Shown: positions 1-8,914 of the stretch, one piece after another | Position numbering within the stretch: the first letter of the stretch is position 1 | How the letters are laid out: every line of letters starts with the position of its first letter | NCBI RefSeq assembly: GCF_029193815.1 | Contig: NZ_JARFVC010000004.1 | Span: 1 to 64,000, forward strand | Length of the DNA stretch: 64,000 nucleotides | Direction: 5' to 3' | Source of the DNA: Cytobacillus sp. S13-E01 | GTDB taxonomy: Bacteria; Bacillota; Bacilli; Bacillales; Bacillaceae_L | Translations under genes and position numbers: made by a program | Notes under the pieces: model-generated | What the model saw: only the letters and a program-made list of their open reading frames with translations | The model's database searches: none | What the model was told of the DNA's origin: nothing

Positions 1-603
1 CCAATGACCAGTTTCTTCTCGTGAAAGTACAGAGGCGTCTCTTTCTTCTATACTTCGACCGAGATGTTTTGTATTTTTACCTTTTGGCTCAGAAGATTGT
101 TTCTTTCGTGGCCGCATCCGCGTTTTCATTGGTAAATCAATATTACGGATAGATAGAACGCCTTGACCAATTAACGTATAAACCGTCTTCGTACAAGGTA
201 CATGTTCATCTGGATGGTCCTTTCGATACGTGTGGACAAAGGTATCAATACTATGTTCACGTGGCTGTTTCTTAGTAGAAATGATGGCCTTTGGTAATTC
301 CTTAAAGAAACCCTCCGAGTATTTATGGAAGTCTTTTGCATGACATGATTGCCTGTTTTCATGATAAACACGTGCTCCGGCATCAGCCAGGTAGCGTTCG
401 TAATATGTTCGATTAGATGCCATTTGACGTGTTCTACCACGTTTTAGTTATCGTGATATCGTTGATTGACTTACATCTAGCTCTTGTGCCATTTCAGCTT
501 GCGTGTAGGTGCCTTGCCTTGCCATTTCCTCAAGTCGTCCTCTGTGAATATCTGTCAGGTGTTTAAAGCTTCTTTCGGTTGTGGTAAAATTAGTATTGTT
601 CAT
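1..603 (-). pseudogene. IS30-family transposase, nonsense-mutated and cut by window edge
   Basis: The start is ATG at 603-601. The protein begins MNNTNFTTTERSFKHLT, followed by a helix-turn-helix that reads LEEMARQGTYTQAEMAQELD and then VSQSTISR. IS30 transposases normally continue ISRELKRG; here the Glu codon is TAA (450-448), after which the same frame continues LKRGRTRQMASNRTYY and on to the window edge. A single nonsense change therefore separates the DNA-binding part from the rest. The catalytic DDE domain lies outside the window. What is seen is one in-frame stop with no frameshift; that it is inactive is an inference, since readthrough cannot be excluded. Confidence 0.8.
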
Positions 604-698
604 GTAGATGCTCCTTACTTATTGGTTTGGTCACTTTTAAGTATATCGCATTTACATGATTTTTTATATTTTCTCTATGCATTTCATTTTACAACTAA
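1..698 (-). mobile_element. IS30-family insertion sequence, truncated at window start
   Basis: The minus strand carries an IS30-type transposase followed by an AT-rich end that abuts a severed glpK gene at about 698. Read on the minus strand, the end begins close to GTTGTAAAATGAAATGCA, which is a plausible terminal inverted repeat, but the other end lies outside the window so it cannot be compared. The element sits inside glpK, so it is an insertion and not a native gene. The exact boundary is uncertain by a few bases. Confidence 0.7.
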
Positions 699-899
699 CG
701 ACCAGAAATTAGTGAAACAACCGCATTAGGTGCAGCCTACTTAGCAGGATTAGCAGTTGGATATTGGCAGGATCAACAAGAAATTGTCTCACACTGGAAA
801 ATGAATCGTCGCTACCATTCAACGATATCGGATCAGGAACGAAATGGTCTGTATGAAGGATGGAGAAAGGCAGTGAAGGCTGCAATGGCTTTTAATTAA
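699..899 (+). pseudogene. glpK: glycerol kinase, C-terminal fragment
   Basis: Only the last 66 codons remain, reading [20 protein letters not shown] and then GYWQDQQEI, with an end of [12 protein letters not shown]. This is the well-conserved C-terminus of glycerol kinase, which phosphorylates glycerol to sn-glycerol 3-phosphate; full-length GlpK is near 500 residues. The upstream part is replaced by the IS30 element on the opposite strand. The intact glpD downstream, the usual glpF-glpK-glpD order and the reading frame support the call. The remaining peptide has no start codon or ribosome site and cannot be functional. The 5' part of glpK may lie beyond the IS, outside the window. Confidence 0.85.
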
Positions 900-1042
900 T
901 GTTTCTTAAACTTTCTTATAACTTATACAACTATAGATAAGAGTCTAATGACTCATGTGACCTTTTTTTGAATTTCAATAAACTGTAAGAATTCGAACTT
1001 TGTTAAACTTATGAAAAGTTAATAGTTTTGGTAGGAGTATTG

Positions 1043-1160
1043 GAGAGGCCATAGTATTTTGCAAAGCTTATTAGGAGCTTTGTGAAGTTGTTTGGTCTCT
1101 TATTGTGTTTGAATCTTGGTAGAAAGCTCAACAGTGAGATTCAACAGTCTCTGGTTGTTG
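1043..1160 (+). promoter_or_regulatory. glpD leader with nested stem-loops, possible GlpP target
   Basis: The 304 bases between glpK and glpD hold no gene but show paired segments: AGAGGCC (1044-1050) with GGTCTCT (1094-1100) enclosing CAAAGCT (1062-1068) with AGCTTTG (1076-1082), then CAACA-GAGA with TCTC-TGTTG (1129-1160). In B. subtilis the glpD leader is controlled by the antiterminator protein GlpP. No clean U-run follows any stem here, so a classical terminator is not visible; the regulatory role is inferred from position only. Confidence 0.35.
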
Positions 1161-1203
1161 CAAAGAGTTTTAAAATAGAGCCAAAAAGGGAGAGACGGAT
1201 ACA

Positions 1204-2883
1204 ATGAAATTTTCAAGTATAAATCGTATAGATGAGCTAAGGAAGTTGGAAAGCGTGCCATTGGATTTATTAATTATAGGTGGAGGAATTACTGGCGCTG
1301 GGATTGCCTTAGATGCTGCGACACGCAGGTTAACGACAGGACTTGTTGAAATGCAGGACTTTGCTGCAGGTACTTCTAGCCGTTCTACAAAACTGGTTCA
1401 TGGTGGGCTTCGTTACTTAAAGCAATTCGAGGTTAAAATGGTTGCAGACGTTGGAAAAGAAAGGGCAATCGTATATGAAAATGGTCCACATGTAACAACT
1501 CCAGAGTGGATGCTATTACCTATCCATAAAGGTGGCACATTTGGAAAATTCTCAACCTCTATCGGACTAAGAGTTTATGATTATTTAGCGGGTGTTAAAC
1601 GAACAGAACGAAGAAAAATGCTGACTGGTAGAGAAACGTTAATAAAAGAGCCGCTTTTAAAAGAAGATGGTCTTCTAGGAGGTGGTTACTATGTTGAATA
1701 CCGTACGGACGATGCGCGACTAACTATCGAGGTGCTTAAAGAAGCAGTAAATCAAGGAGCAACTGCAGTAAACTATGCAAAAGTAATCGGCTTTGTCTAT
1801 GAAAATGGCAAGGTGATCGGTGTAAATGTAGTAGACCAGTTTACTAAAAAGAATTACACCATTTATGCGAAGAAAATTGTAAATGCTGCAGGACCATGGA
1901 TTGATTCTCTTCGCGAACTTGATAAGTCAAAACGAAACAAATCATTAAGACTTACTAAGGGAATCCATCTAGTTTTTGATCAAAGTGATTTCCCATTAAA
2001 TCAGGCTATCTATTTTGATACTCCTGATAGAAGAATGGTATTTGCGATTCCAAGAGACGGAAAAACGTATGTAGGTACGACAGATACAGTGTATGAGGCT
2101 GACATGGTCCATCCAAGAATGACGGCAGCCGATCTGGATTATGTCCTTAATGCTATTTGTCATATGTTCCCAAATTTAAGTATTGATAAATCCGATGTTG
2201 AATCAAGCTGGACCGGGCTCCGTCCTTTAATTCATGAAGAAGGCAGAGGACCATCTGAAATCTCTCGTAAAGACGAAGTGTGGGAATCTGAATCTGGCCT
2301 AATCACAATAGCAGGAGGAAAGCTAACAGGATATAGAAAAATGGCATATATAATCGTAGATCTTGTTACAAAAAAGCTTCAAGCTGGAGGAGAGGGCACA
2401 TATTTACCTTGCCAAACAAAGAATTTGCCAATTTCAGGTGGAGATGTAGGAGGATCAACTAATTTCCCTATATTTATTCAAAAGAAGGTGAAAGAAGGTA
2501 TTGCATATGGTTTAACTGAAGAAGAAGCTAATAAACTTGTTAGGCAATATGGTTCGAACATCGAAAAATTGTATCAAATCCTTAAAGAACTTAAGAGTGA
2601 AGAATTAAACAATTTGCCATTAGTGATCGCAGCTAGATTAGAATACTCAATTCGGGAAGAAATGACAACTAGGCCAACTGACTTCTTTATAAGAAGAACC
2701 GGCGCTCTCTTCTTCGATATTAAATGGGTCCAAAAATGGAAGAAATCTGTTATCACCTATATGTCAAAGAAGCTAAACTGGACAAAGGATGAAATTGAAG
2801 CATATTCAAGAGAACTCGATATGCATATTCATGATGCAGATGTTCCTTTAGATGATGAAAGATTAGAAAGAGAAATTATGTAA
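1204..2883 (+). CDS. glpD: Aerobic glycerol-3-phosphate dehydrogenase
   Basis: This 559-residue flavoprotein oxidises sn-glycerol 3-phosphate to dihydroxyacetone phosphate at the membrane and passes electrons to quinone. The N-terminal FAD-binding Rossmann motif is visible at about residues 21-33 (LLIIGGGITGAGIALDAA), followed by the GlpD signature STKLVHGGLRYL and, later, TTDTVYEADMVHPRM and GLRPLIHEEG. Length matches B. subtilis GlpD (about 555). The ATG at 1204 follows a good ribosome site (gggagaga). It is intact although its upstream partner glpK is broken, so it could still use glycerol 3-phosphate taken up or made elsewhere. Confidence 0.95.
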   Translation: MKFSSINRIDELRKLESVPLDLLIIGGGITGAGIALDAATRRLTTGLVEMQDFAAGTSSRSTKLVHGGLRYLKQFEVKMVADVGKERAIVYENGPHVTTPEWMLLPIHKGGTFGKFSTSIGLRVYDYLAGVKRTERRKMLTGRETLIKEPLLKEDGLLGGGYYVEYRTDDARLTIEVLKEAVNQGATAVNYAKVIGFVYENGKVIGVNVVDQFTKKNYTIYAKKIVNAAGPWIDSLRELDKSKRNKSLRLTKGIHLVFDQSDFPLNQAIYFDTPDRRMVFAIPRDGKTYVGTTDTVYEADMVHPRMTAADLDYVLNAICHMFPNLSIDKSDVESSWTGLRPLIHEEGRGPSEISRKDEVWESESGLITIAGGKLTGYRKMAYIIVDLVTKKLQAGGEGTYLPCQTKNLPISGGDVGGSTNFPIFIQKKVKEGIAYGLTEEEANKLVRQYGSNIEKLYQILKELKSEELNNLPLVIAARLEYSIREEMTTRPTDFFIRRTGALFFDIKWVQKWKKSVITYMSKKLNWTKDEIEAYSRELDMHIHDADVPLDDERLEREIM

Positions 2884-2900
2884 AACCACCATGACGGTCC

Positions 2901-3495
2901 GAGCGCCACGAAGGGCGCATCATATAGTGGGTGGGACTCCCACTAAGTAAGATTTAGCAAATCACTTATAGCGAGTCTTGGACATTACCGGGTAACTTGT
3001 AATGTTAAGCGTAGACAGCAAGCTAGTAGGCCGAAAGCGTAAAGTTGAAGGGATAGAGCCTCGAAATCCCAATTGGAAAGGTTGATACTTTGGATCGAGT
3101 AGAAAACAACACTGCGTTATTCTTTATGCGAGAATAAGGTAGCTTCCCCGGGGTCAGTGACCTTGGCATGCTAGACACCGTTATGATGCGTCAATGTGGC
3201 AGACCCTAAGTGCTCTTTACACAGAGGAAGTCGGGCTGACAAGCGATAATAAAGTTAGGAGGTCTAATGCCTTAGGGAGTCAGATTACTGCATAGTACCG
3301 TTGAACAGGGTAATGCCTGCGGAGGGAAGGCGGTAACACAACATCGACCTGAAAGGAGAAACATATACTACACTCGGAGGTAGAGTTTATATGGAAATGA
3401 AACTAATAAGGATAGCAGAGGTAGCTAAAGCTAGTCCAATAGAAAAGTTTACATCTCTCGCACATCTTATTAATGAAGATACACTCAGACAAAGT
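2901..3495 (+). mobile_element. Group II intron, 5' fragment
   Basis: From 2901 the sequence is over 95% alike, by eye, to 19379-19808, and has the look of a bacterial group II intron 5' region: it starts GAGCG (GTGCG in the second copy), runs through several hundred structured bases, and then enters an intron-encoded protein start at 3391. Only domain I and the first residues of the protein survive; no domain V/VI or 3' end was found before 4000. The preceding bases GACGGTCC resemble GACGATCC before the other copy, as expected for an intron-binding site. It lies 17 bp after glpD stop. Confidence 0.7.
3391..3492 (+). pseudogene. Group II intron maturase/reverse transcriptase, N-terminal stub
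   Basis: ATG at 3391 follows a strong ribosome site (ctcggaggtag) and opens MEMKLIRIAEVAKASP, then IEKFTSLAHLINEDTLRQ. These 34 residues match the N-terminus typical of intron-encoded reverse transcriptases (IAEIAK..P..KFTSLAHLIN). After codon 34 the similarity ends abruptly and the open frame runs on into unrelated sequence to a stop at 3582. None of the reverse-transcriptase or maturase domains are left, so the product is a dead fragment. Confidence 0.7.
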
Positions 3496-3997
3496 GGTTG
3501 TCAGCCAAATCTATTATCAGTTGGCTTATGTAAAAACAATACAGATACAAATTTATTATTCCGGCTTTTTCACTGCTTTTAAGAGAAAAGAGTTTATTTT
3601 CTGTGTGTTTTACGTGATACAGTTAAAAAGTTGGAATAATCCTAAAGTCATGATAAGTTCTGTGAGACCCCGGCTACTCGATTCATGTTTTCCTGAATAT
3701 TTCCACTATGCTGGTTGTAACTACTTGATTTTACTACCCTATCCTTGTTTTTTACCAATGAACACCAATGTGTATACCCTGATAAAAAAGCCCTACAGAA
3801 TAAGACTTTTCATAATGTTTTGGGACTTTATAAAACATTCAGTTATTTAGACTTGTTGTATTGAAGTAGTTATGTTGGGTATATCTAGGTCTATTGCTGG
3901 GACTACTATGGTATTCTCCGCGGGTTTAATTGGGAATAGGGATTAATCGTTCTCTAGATTGGGAGATAAGAAGATGTAGAATGTATGTTCTTTTTAA
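3496..3997 (+). other. Gene-free AT-rich spacer
   Basis: I see no supported gene here. A 125-codon open frame at 3473-3850 has low-complexity composition, no ribosome site and begins inside the intron remnant. No intron 3' end was recognisable. Confidence 0.4.
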
Positions 3998-4027
3998 TTC
4001 TGGTAATCTAATACTCTTAATGATAAA
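3998..4027 (+). promoter_or_regulatory. Promoter of type I toxin module 1
   Basis: TTCTGG (3998-4003) and GATAAA (4022-4027) are separated by 18 bases. The same arrangement, TTGTGG-18-GATAAT, stands at the same distance before the second toxin copy (24517-24546), and the bases between them are largely conserved. Confidence 0.5.
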
Positions 4028-4064
4028 ATAAATTCAACAATTACATAAGCAGGTGGGCGGTTAG

Positions 4065-4089
4065 CCACTTCCCGGTAGAAGGGAGGTGG
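4065..4089 (+). promoter_or_regulatory. Hairpin hiding the toxin ribosome site
   Basis: CCACTTCCC (4065-4073) can pair with GGGAGGTGG (4081-4089), nine pairs with one G-U and a seven-base loop. The right arm is the Shine-Dalgarno sequence of the toxin that starts at 4094. The hairpin is identical in design before the second copy (24588-24612). Sequestered ribosome sites are a usual safety device of type I toxins. Confidence 0.6.
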
Positions 4090-4093
4090 AAGG

Positions 4094-4195
4094 ATGACGA
4101 CATATGAAGCAATGTCCGTAGCACTATATTCAAACTTAGTTTTGATAGGTGTTTTAACAATTGTACTTATGTTGCATCAAAACAAAAAGAAGTAA
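4094..4195 (+). CDS. Putative holin-like type I toxin, copy 1
   Basis: This is a 33-residue hydrophobic peptide, starting MTTYEAMSVALYSNLVLIG and ending HQNKKK. It has one membrane segment and a lysine-rich C-terminus. The MTxYEA start, single helix and basic tail are those of the putative holin-like toxin family of Firmicutes, where overproduced peptide damages the membrane and is silenced by an antisense RNA from the 3' side. The second copy at 24618 differs at only a few positions. ATG follows an unusually strong ribosome site held in a hairpin. A converging antisense RNA would lie between about 4195 and 4325, but its promoter was not identified with confidence. Confidence 0.65.
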   Translation: MTTYEAMSVALYSNLVLIGVLTIVLMLHQNKKK

Positions 4196-4294
4196 CTTGC
4201 CCAGCCCTCACCAAGGTTAATGGGTAGTTACCTCTTTTTGATGCTACTTATTGATTCTGGTTAGCCGTTCACATTGCGGCATGTTGTTGTTACT

Positions 4295-4326
4295 GGTTAG
4301 GTGTTAGCACACCTAACCTTTTTTAT
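4295..4326 (+). terminator. Terminator after toxin module 1
   Basis: GGTTAGGTG and CACCTAACC form a nine-pair stem around a short loop, followed by TTTTTT. The counterpart after copy 2 is TCAGGTG/CACCTGA, different in sequence but still paired, which supports a real terminator. Confidence 0.8.
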
Positions 4327-4608
4327 TATAGCCTTATTATAAATAAATTAATCTATTATATCAACAGAAACACGAGAAACACGGGTAGAAACGTGGGGAC
4401 GGTTCATGGGACATTCGGAAGTTTTGTTCAATATTAAATGTAAGAAGATGGAAATTTGAATATTAATGTCGAATATACAGGAGGGATAAGGGGACATAAA
4501 TGTCTCTCTGTGCTCTTTTCTAAATTTTCAAATTAGTTAAACAAGTAGTATAATTTATAATAAGCACTTGCTTACATCATAAGACACAGTTTGTAAAGGG
4601 TGAAGGTA
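4327..4608 (+). other. Spacer with degenerate palindromes
   Basis: The first 50 bases (cttattataaataaattaatct and onward) are also found after toxin copy 2, where a 163-bp repeat interrupts the match. Then follow degenerate pieces of the ACGGGGACGGTCC palindrome family (about 4370-4412). A TATAAT at 4549-4554 with a weak TTTCAA at 4526 could be the promoter of the histidine kinase gene. No gene is seen. Confidence 0.4.
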
Positions 4609-6099
4609 TTGAGGAAGGTTAAGTCGATCAAGTTTAGGTTAATTTTTGTTTTTGTAACACTCTCTAGTGTTTTATTTACTGGTATTTGGGTGTCTATTTA
4701 TACGAATAACAAAATGAGGGTTGAATATAACGAGTATGTAAAGAAAAATAGGGACCTGAACACCATTCCTATAAAAATTAATGAACTGGCTACAAGGTTT
4801 GACGTCATGACAAGACAAAAAGATATGGATACAATTCAGCGAATTAATACGCTAAATAGCGAGATTACTACCATTCTAGCTTCAATCCGTGCAGATATTG
4901 AGAACGATAAGAATAGTGTGATGAATTTTCGAATGCTATCAAATATGCATGCTTATCATCAGGTGAAGGTAAAAGAGATCATACAGGAACAGGAGTTTGA
5001 TACCGAAAGCTATGTGGAAGTGATTTATATTAAAGGTTTATTCAGTTATATGAATCGACTATCACAGTCACTAATGATGTCTTATCTTGAATATAGTAGT
5101 GACGAATATGCCAACATGATGGCAGAAATGAAGAATAATCAGACTACTATTAATATAGTACTGATTGGCTTAGGTCTTTTTAGTATAGCCTTTGTTTCTA
5201 TTCTCTTAAGAGATATTTTTAGAACGTTAAAGGAGCTGTCAATTACAGCAAAGCTTTTGGCAGATGGCAAGTGGCATATCCCTGATATTACTGCCCCCGA
5301 CTATAGGGAGTTAAGCTATGTAGCGGGTGCATTTAATAAAATGAAAGAGTACATCATTATTTATATGAATCAATTAAAAAATAAGGCAGAAGTGGAGCGG
5401 CAATTACAGACTCAGAAGATGTTAACGATCGAGAAGGAAAAACTCTTAAAGGAATCCCAGCTACTAAATTTACAAATGCAAATGAATCCCCATTTTTTAT
5501 TTAACACATTAAACATGATTGGTAGAACTGCAATGCTCGAGGAAAATGAAGCGACAGTAAAGTTGATCGAATCCATTTCTGTTATGCTACGGTTTAATTT
5601 AGAAAGTGAAGGGAAACTAGTTCCATTAAAAGAGGAATTAAAGGCTTTACAAGGCTATCTTTTTATTCAGGAAATGCGATTTCAAGATAGGCTTACCATT
5701 CAATTAAACACTTCAGATTCTTTAGATGGATACGTTATTCCTCCAATGAGTCTTCAGCCTGTTGTTGAAAATTGTTTAATTCATGGACTTTTTGACAGTA
5801 AGTCAGATGGAAAGATAGAGATTGATGTTCAAGTGAATAAGGATTCTGCTGAGATTTTCATAAGGGACAATGGCATAGGGATTCCTGAAGAGAAACTGAA
5901 TCAACTATTTTTACCAACTAACGAAAAAAAGACAATTGAACAAAAGAAAACGAGCATAGGCCTAGCAAACGTTAAAAAGAGACTTGAACTCTCATTTGGT
6001 CAAGAAAGCTTATTACAAGTTAAGAGCACGCTAACGGAAGGGACAGAAGTTCAAATAAGGCTGCCCAAAGTAATACAAAGAAGTGAGGGGATCGCTTGA
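4609..6099 (+). CDS. YesM/LytS-type sensor histidine kinase
   Basis: This membrane kinase probably senses the substrate of the adjacent TRAP system and phosphorylates the next gene product. There is a membrane helix near residues 10-30 and a second near 180-200, flanking an extracytoplasmic sensor region of about 150 residues; a HAMP-like linker follows. The His_kinase motif NPHFLFNTLN carries the phospho-accepting His at about residue 295, and the ATPase part shows PVVENCLIHG and IRDNGIGIP. I prefer TTG at 4609, served by AAGGGTGA, over the in-frame GTG at 4600, which has no ribosome site. The stop overlaps the regulator start (ttga), so the two are translationally coupled. Confidence 0.85.
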   Translation: MRKVKSIKFRLIFVFVTLSSVLFTGIWVSIYTNNKMRVEYNEYVKKNRDLNTIPIKINELATRFDVMTRQKDMDTIQRINTLNSEITTILASIRADIENDKNSVMNFRMLSNMHAYHQVKVKEIIQEQEFDTESYVEVIYIKGLFSYMNRLSQSLMMSYLEYSSDEYANMMAEMKNNQTTINIVLIGLGLFSIAFVSILLRDIFRTLKELSITAKLLADGKWHIPDITAPDYRELSYVAGAFNKMKEYIIIYMNQLKNKAEVERQLQTQKMLTIEKEKLLKESQLLNLQMQMNPHFLFNTLNMIGRTAMLEENEATVKLIESISVMLRFNLESEGKLVPLKEELKALQGYLFIQEMRFQDRLTIQLNTSDSLDGYVIPPMSLQPVVENCLIHGLFDSKSDGKIEIDVQVNKDSAEIFIRDNGIGIPEEKLNQLFLPTNEKKTIEQKKTSIGLANVKKRLELSFGQESLLQVKSTLTEGTEVQIRLPKVIQRSEGIA

Positions 6100-7639
6100 T
6101 ACGTATACTAATCGCTGAGGATGAGATGATTGAAAGAAAGTCGTTATGTTTTCTTCTTGGTAAATATTTCAAAGACAAAATTGAAATTGTCGGTGAAGTA
6201 ATTAATGGCCGAGATGCAATCGATAAGACAATGTACTTAAGTCCTGATATTATATTAATGGATATCAATATGCCAGAAATGGATGGATTACAAGCATCAG
6301 AGCAAATAAAGAAGCTTATGCCGAGGTGTGAAATTATCATCATGACAGCCTATAGTTATTTTGACTATGCAAAAAAGGCAATAACTCTAGGCGTAACTGA
6401 TTATTTAGTGAAACCTTATCCAAGTGAGCAGTTTTGTGAATCTATTGAGCGATTAATTGAAAAAGTAGATCAAAAGATTGCTGAAACAAATCAATTGAAT
6501 ATTTTAAAGAAAAAGACCGAAAGCCTTTCCTATTTTATCGAAAGAGAAATGATTATGGAACTCGTTCATTCTAGGGATAGGTCAACCCAACAATTAATCC
6601 ATTATAAGAACGTGTTAGGCATACAGGATGAAGAATTCATATGTGTGGTTTACCGGACACTATCAAGTGATCCATTTACTGAAGATACCTTAGATAGAGT
6701 GATAGAAAGGTATAAAGCAATAACACCTAATGTCGTAGGATATTTTTTTTTAAGTGAAATTGTAATTTTATTATTCTCAAATAAGCCTACTAGAGTACTT
6801 GAAAATAGGGAAATTAATAAAATAGGCTCTCAGATACAGCAACAATTAGAAAAGAGTATAATCTACCGACAATACTTGGAATAAGTTCAATCGCAATAAA
6901 TGTTAGAAATATGAACGATTCCTACAAGGAAGCGAAAAGGCACTTATATCAATCTCAGTCATTGAAAACGGAATATGAGCAAAAGCCTACTATCTATAAA
7001 AAGGAAAATATTCTTTGTGAAAAAATCATGAGTACAGAGGTAAATGGTGCTACCAGGATATTACACGAAATTTTATTTGAGATAAATAATAAAGCGAGTT
7101 TTGAACAATTCAAAAGCTATGCCCAGCAGCTATGTGTGCTAATCGAAAGAAGTGTCATTCAATTTTATGAGGGTTATTTTAAGCTGAAAGATATTGAGAA
7201 TGTCATCAACGAAATTGATAGGATTGCTGATCTAAAAGAGCTACAGTTTTATTTAGAGGAAATTGTTTCAGATCTTATCCTATCCATTAAAGAGCAGAAG
7301 CAAGGACAGCATAATCGAATGATTGAGCAAGTAAAGGTTTATCTGAATGAGAATTATATGGATTATGGGATTTCATTAGATCAAACGGCAGATTATATTG
7401 GTGTAAGTTCGTTTTATTTAAGCCGTTCCTTTAAAAAGCAAGAGGGAATTTCTTTTAAGGAGTATTTAACTAAAATTAGAATGGATAAGGCTATTTATTA
7501 TCTAGAACAGAAAAAGAAAAATATCCAGGAGGTTGCACTTGAAGTTGGATTTGTCGATCCCAATTATTTTAGTAAAGCATTTCGGAAATTTTATGGTGTT
7601 TCTCCTAGGGAATATACCCAGAAACTAAACCTTAACTAA
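6096..7639 (+). pseudogene. YesN-type response regulator (REC-AraC), frameshifted
   Basis: The first part (6096-6884) has a receiver domain with Asp56 in ILMDINMPEMDG, the Thr of IMTAYS and the Lys of DYLVKPY. The second part (from about 6860 in another frame) continues LGISSIAINVRNMNDSYKEA, the conserved link seen in YesN proteins, and ends in an AraC-type double helix-turn-helix (ISLDQTADYIGVSSFYLSRS to PREYTQKL). The two frames overlap around 6850-6880, so one base has been lost or gained there. Either the gene is dead or there is a sequencing error; the second part lacks its own ribosome site. An intact protein would be about 514 residues and would probably activate dctPQM. Confidence 0.8.
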
Positions 7640-7683
7640 TTAAGTGCAAGAAAAGACAGAAATAACAAATTATTACCATAGTT

Positions 7684-7699
7684 ATCAGAAAATTCTGAT
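7684..7699 (+). promoter_or_regulatory. Inverted repeat upstream of the TRAP operon
   Basis: ATCAGAA-AA-TTCTGAT is a perfect 7-2-7 inverted repeat 39 bases before the dctP start. It could be an operator, for example for the adjacent AraC-type regulator, or the start of a leader structure. Position is the only support for the role. Confidence 0.35.
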
Positions 7700-7737
7700 G
7701 TTACGATATAAATAGACTTAATTAAGGGGGGAAAGTA

Positions 7738-8817
7738 ATGATAAGCAAAAATGTAAGGGGTTTCAAATTAATTCTTGCTTTGATGTTCGCGCTTATCTTT
7801 GTTCTTGCGGGTTGTGGGGGTCAGTCCACCACACAAGAAACTACGACAGATAATACACCTCAAGATACTTCAGAAAATAAGCCTGCAGAGGAAGAAAAGA
7901 AGGAGAAAATTGTTCTTAAGTTTGGGGAATTAAATCCTGATACACACATTGTTACGATGTCTATTCGAGAGTTTGGTAGAATCCTAGACGAGAAAACAGA
8001 TGGACGTATCACGGTTGAGGTTTTCCCATCAGGACAATTAGGGGATCAACAAACAATGATTCAGTCCCTGCAAATGGGTGCTCTGGATTTATATAGAACA
8101 AACCCATCCTACTTAGCAGACCTTGGAATGGCTAAAATGAATGTTCTACACTTACCTTTCCTTTTTAGGGATACGGATCATGCATGGAATGTAATTGATT
8201 CAGATATCGGCCAAGAGTTTCTAGATGTTATCAATGATTCAGATCGTAAAATGATTGGTCTTGGGTATTTAGCAGAAAGTCCACGTAACTTCTTCTTCCG
8301 CGATAAGGTAGTTACAAAGGTGGAAGATATGAAAGGCCTGAAGATTCGTGTCCCGCCTAGCCAAATGTACTTAGATATTGTTGAGGCGTTCGGAGCTAGT
8401 CCGACACCAATTGCTTATTCAGAGTTATACAGTGCACTACAAACTGGTGTAGTAGATGGTGCTGAAAATCCAATCGTAGGTTATTACACAAATAATTTCC
8501 AAGAGGTTGCACCGAATTACACATTAAACGGTCATGAGTTTGCCCCAAGTGTTGTCATTGTTTCAGAGCTAACTTGGAATACACTAGATGCAGTAGATCA
8601 ACAATTACTTAAAGATGCTATGAAGGAAACTGAAAAATATATGCGCCAGTTAGCAAAGGAAAAGGACGAGGAAGCACTTGTAGCATTGAAGGCAGCTGGA
8701 GTGACGATCTCTGAGCTAGAGGATCATGAAAAATGGGTTGAAATGGTTAAACCTTTATATGAAAAGTATGGTGCTGATTATTTAGATTTAATTGATAAAA
8801 TTCAACAAACACAATAA
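7738..8817 (+). CDS. dctP: TRAP transporter solute-binding lipoprotein
   Basis: This extracytoplasmic receptor captures the substrate and delivers it to the DctQM membrane unit. It has a lipoprotein signal with lipobox LAGC (Cys at about residue 27), then a Ser/Thr/Glu-rich linker. The TRAP DctP fold signatures are present: LKFGELNPDTHIVTMSIREF, the ligand-binding Arg in GLKIRVPPSQM (binds a carboxylate in the family), and YSELYSALQTGVVDGAENP. The 359-residue length is usual. The strong ribosome site aaggggggaaa supports ATG 7738. The arginine and the downstream genes suggest an organic or sugar acid as substrate. Confidence 0.92.
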   Translation: MISKNVRGFKLILALMFALIFVLAGCGGQSTTQETTTDNTPQDTSENKPAEEEKKEKIVLKFGELNPDTHIVTMSIREFGRILDEKTDGRITVEVFPSGQLGDQQTMIQSLQMGALDLYRTNPSYLADLGMAKMNVLHLPFLFRDTDHAWNVIDSDIGQEFLDVINDSDRKMIGLGYLAESPRNFFFRDKVVTKVEDMKGLKIRVPPSQMYLDIVEAFGASPTPIAYSELYSALQTGVVDGAENPIVGYYTNNFQEVAPNYTLNGHEFAPSVVIVSELTWNTLDAVDQQLLKDAMKETEKYMRQLAKEKDEEALVALKAAGVTISELEDHEKWVEMVKPLYEKYGADYLDLIDKIQQTQ

Positions 8818-8843
8818 GAGTATATAAATACGAATCAATTTAA

Positions 8844-8884
8844 GAAAGGGATTTTCCTGAAATATTAAGAGGAGAGTCCCTTTC
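8844..8884 (+). terminator. Intra-operon stem-loop between dctP and dctQ
   Basis: GAAAGGGA-TTCCT pairs with AGAGGA-TCCCTTTC, an imperfect stem of about 13 pairs, followed by a short T-rich run. Such hairpins protect or attenuate so that the binding protein is made in excess over the permease. Confidence 0.55.
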
Positions 8885-8914
8885 CTTTAAAAGACATGAA
8901 AAGTGGGGGTACGT

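Noticed and set aside
171-440. Minus-strand open frame of 89 codons
   Set aside because: It is a shifted frame within the IS30 transposase remnant; the correct frame gives IS30 motifs.
484-729. Plus-strand open frame of 81 codons
   Set aside because: It is antisense to the IS30 helix-turn-helix region and runs into glpK out of frame.
3473-3850. 125-codon open frame after the intron fragment
   Set aside because: No ribosome site, begins within the intron protein frame of another phase, and low-complexity hydrophobic composition with no family pattern.
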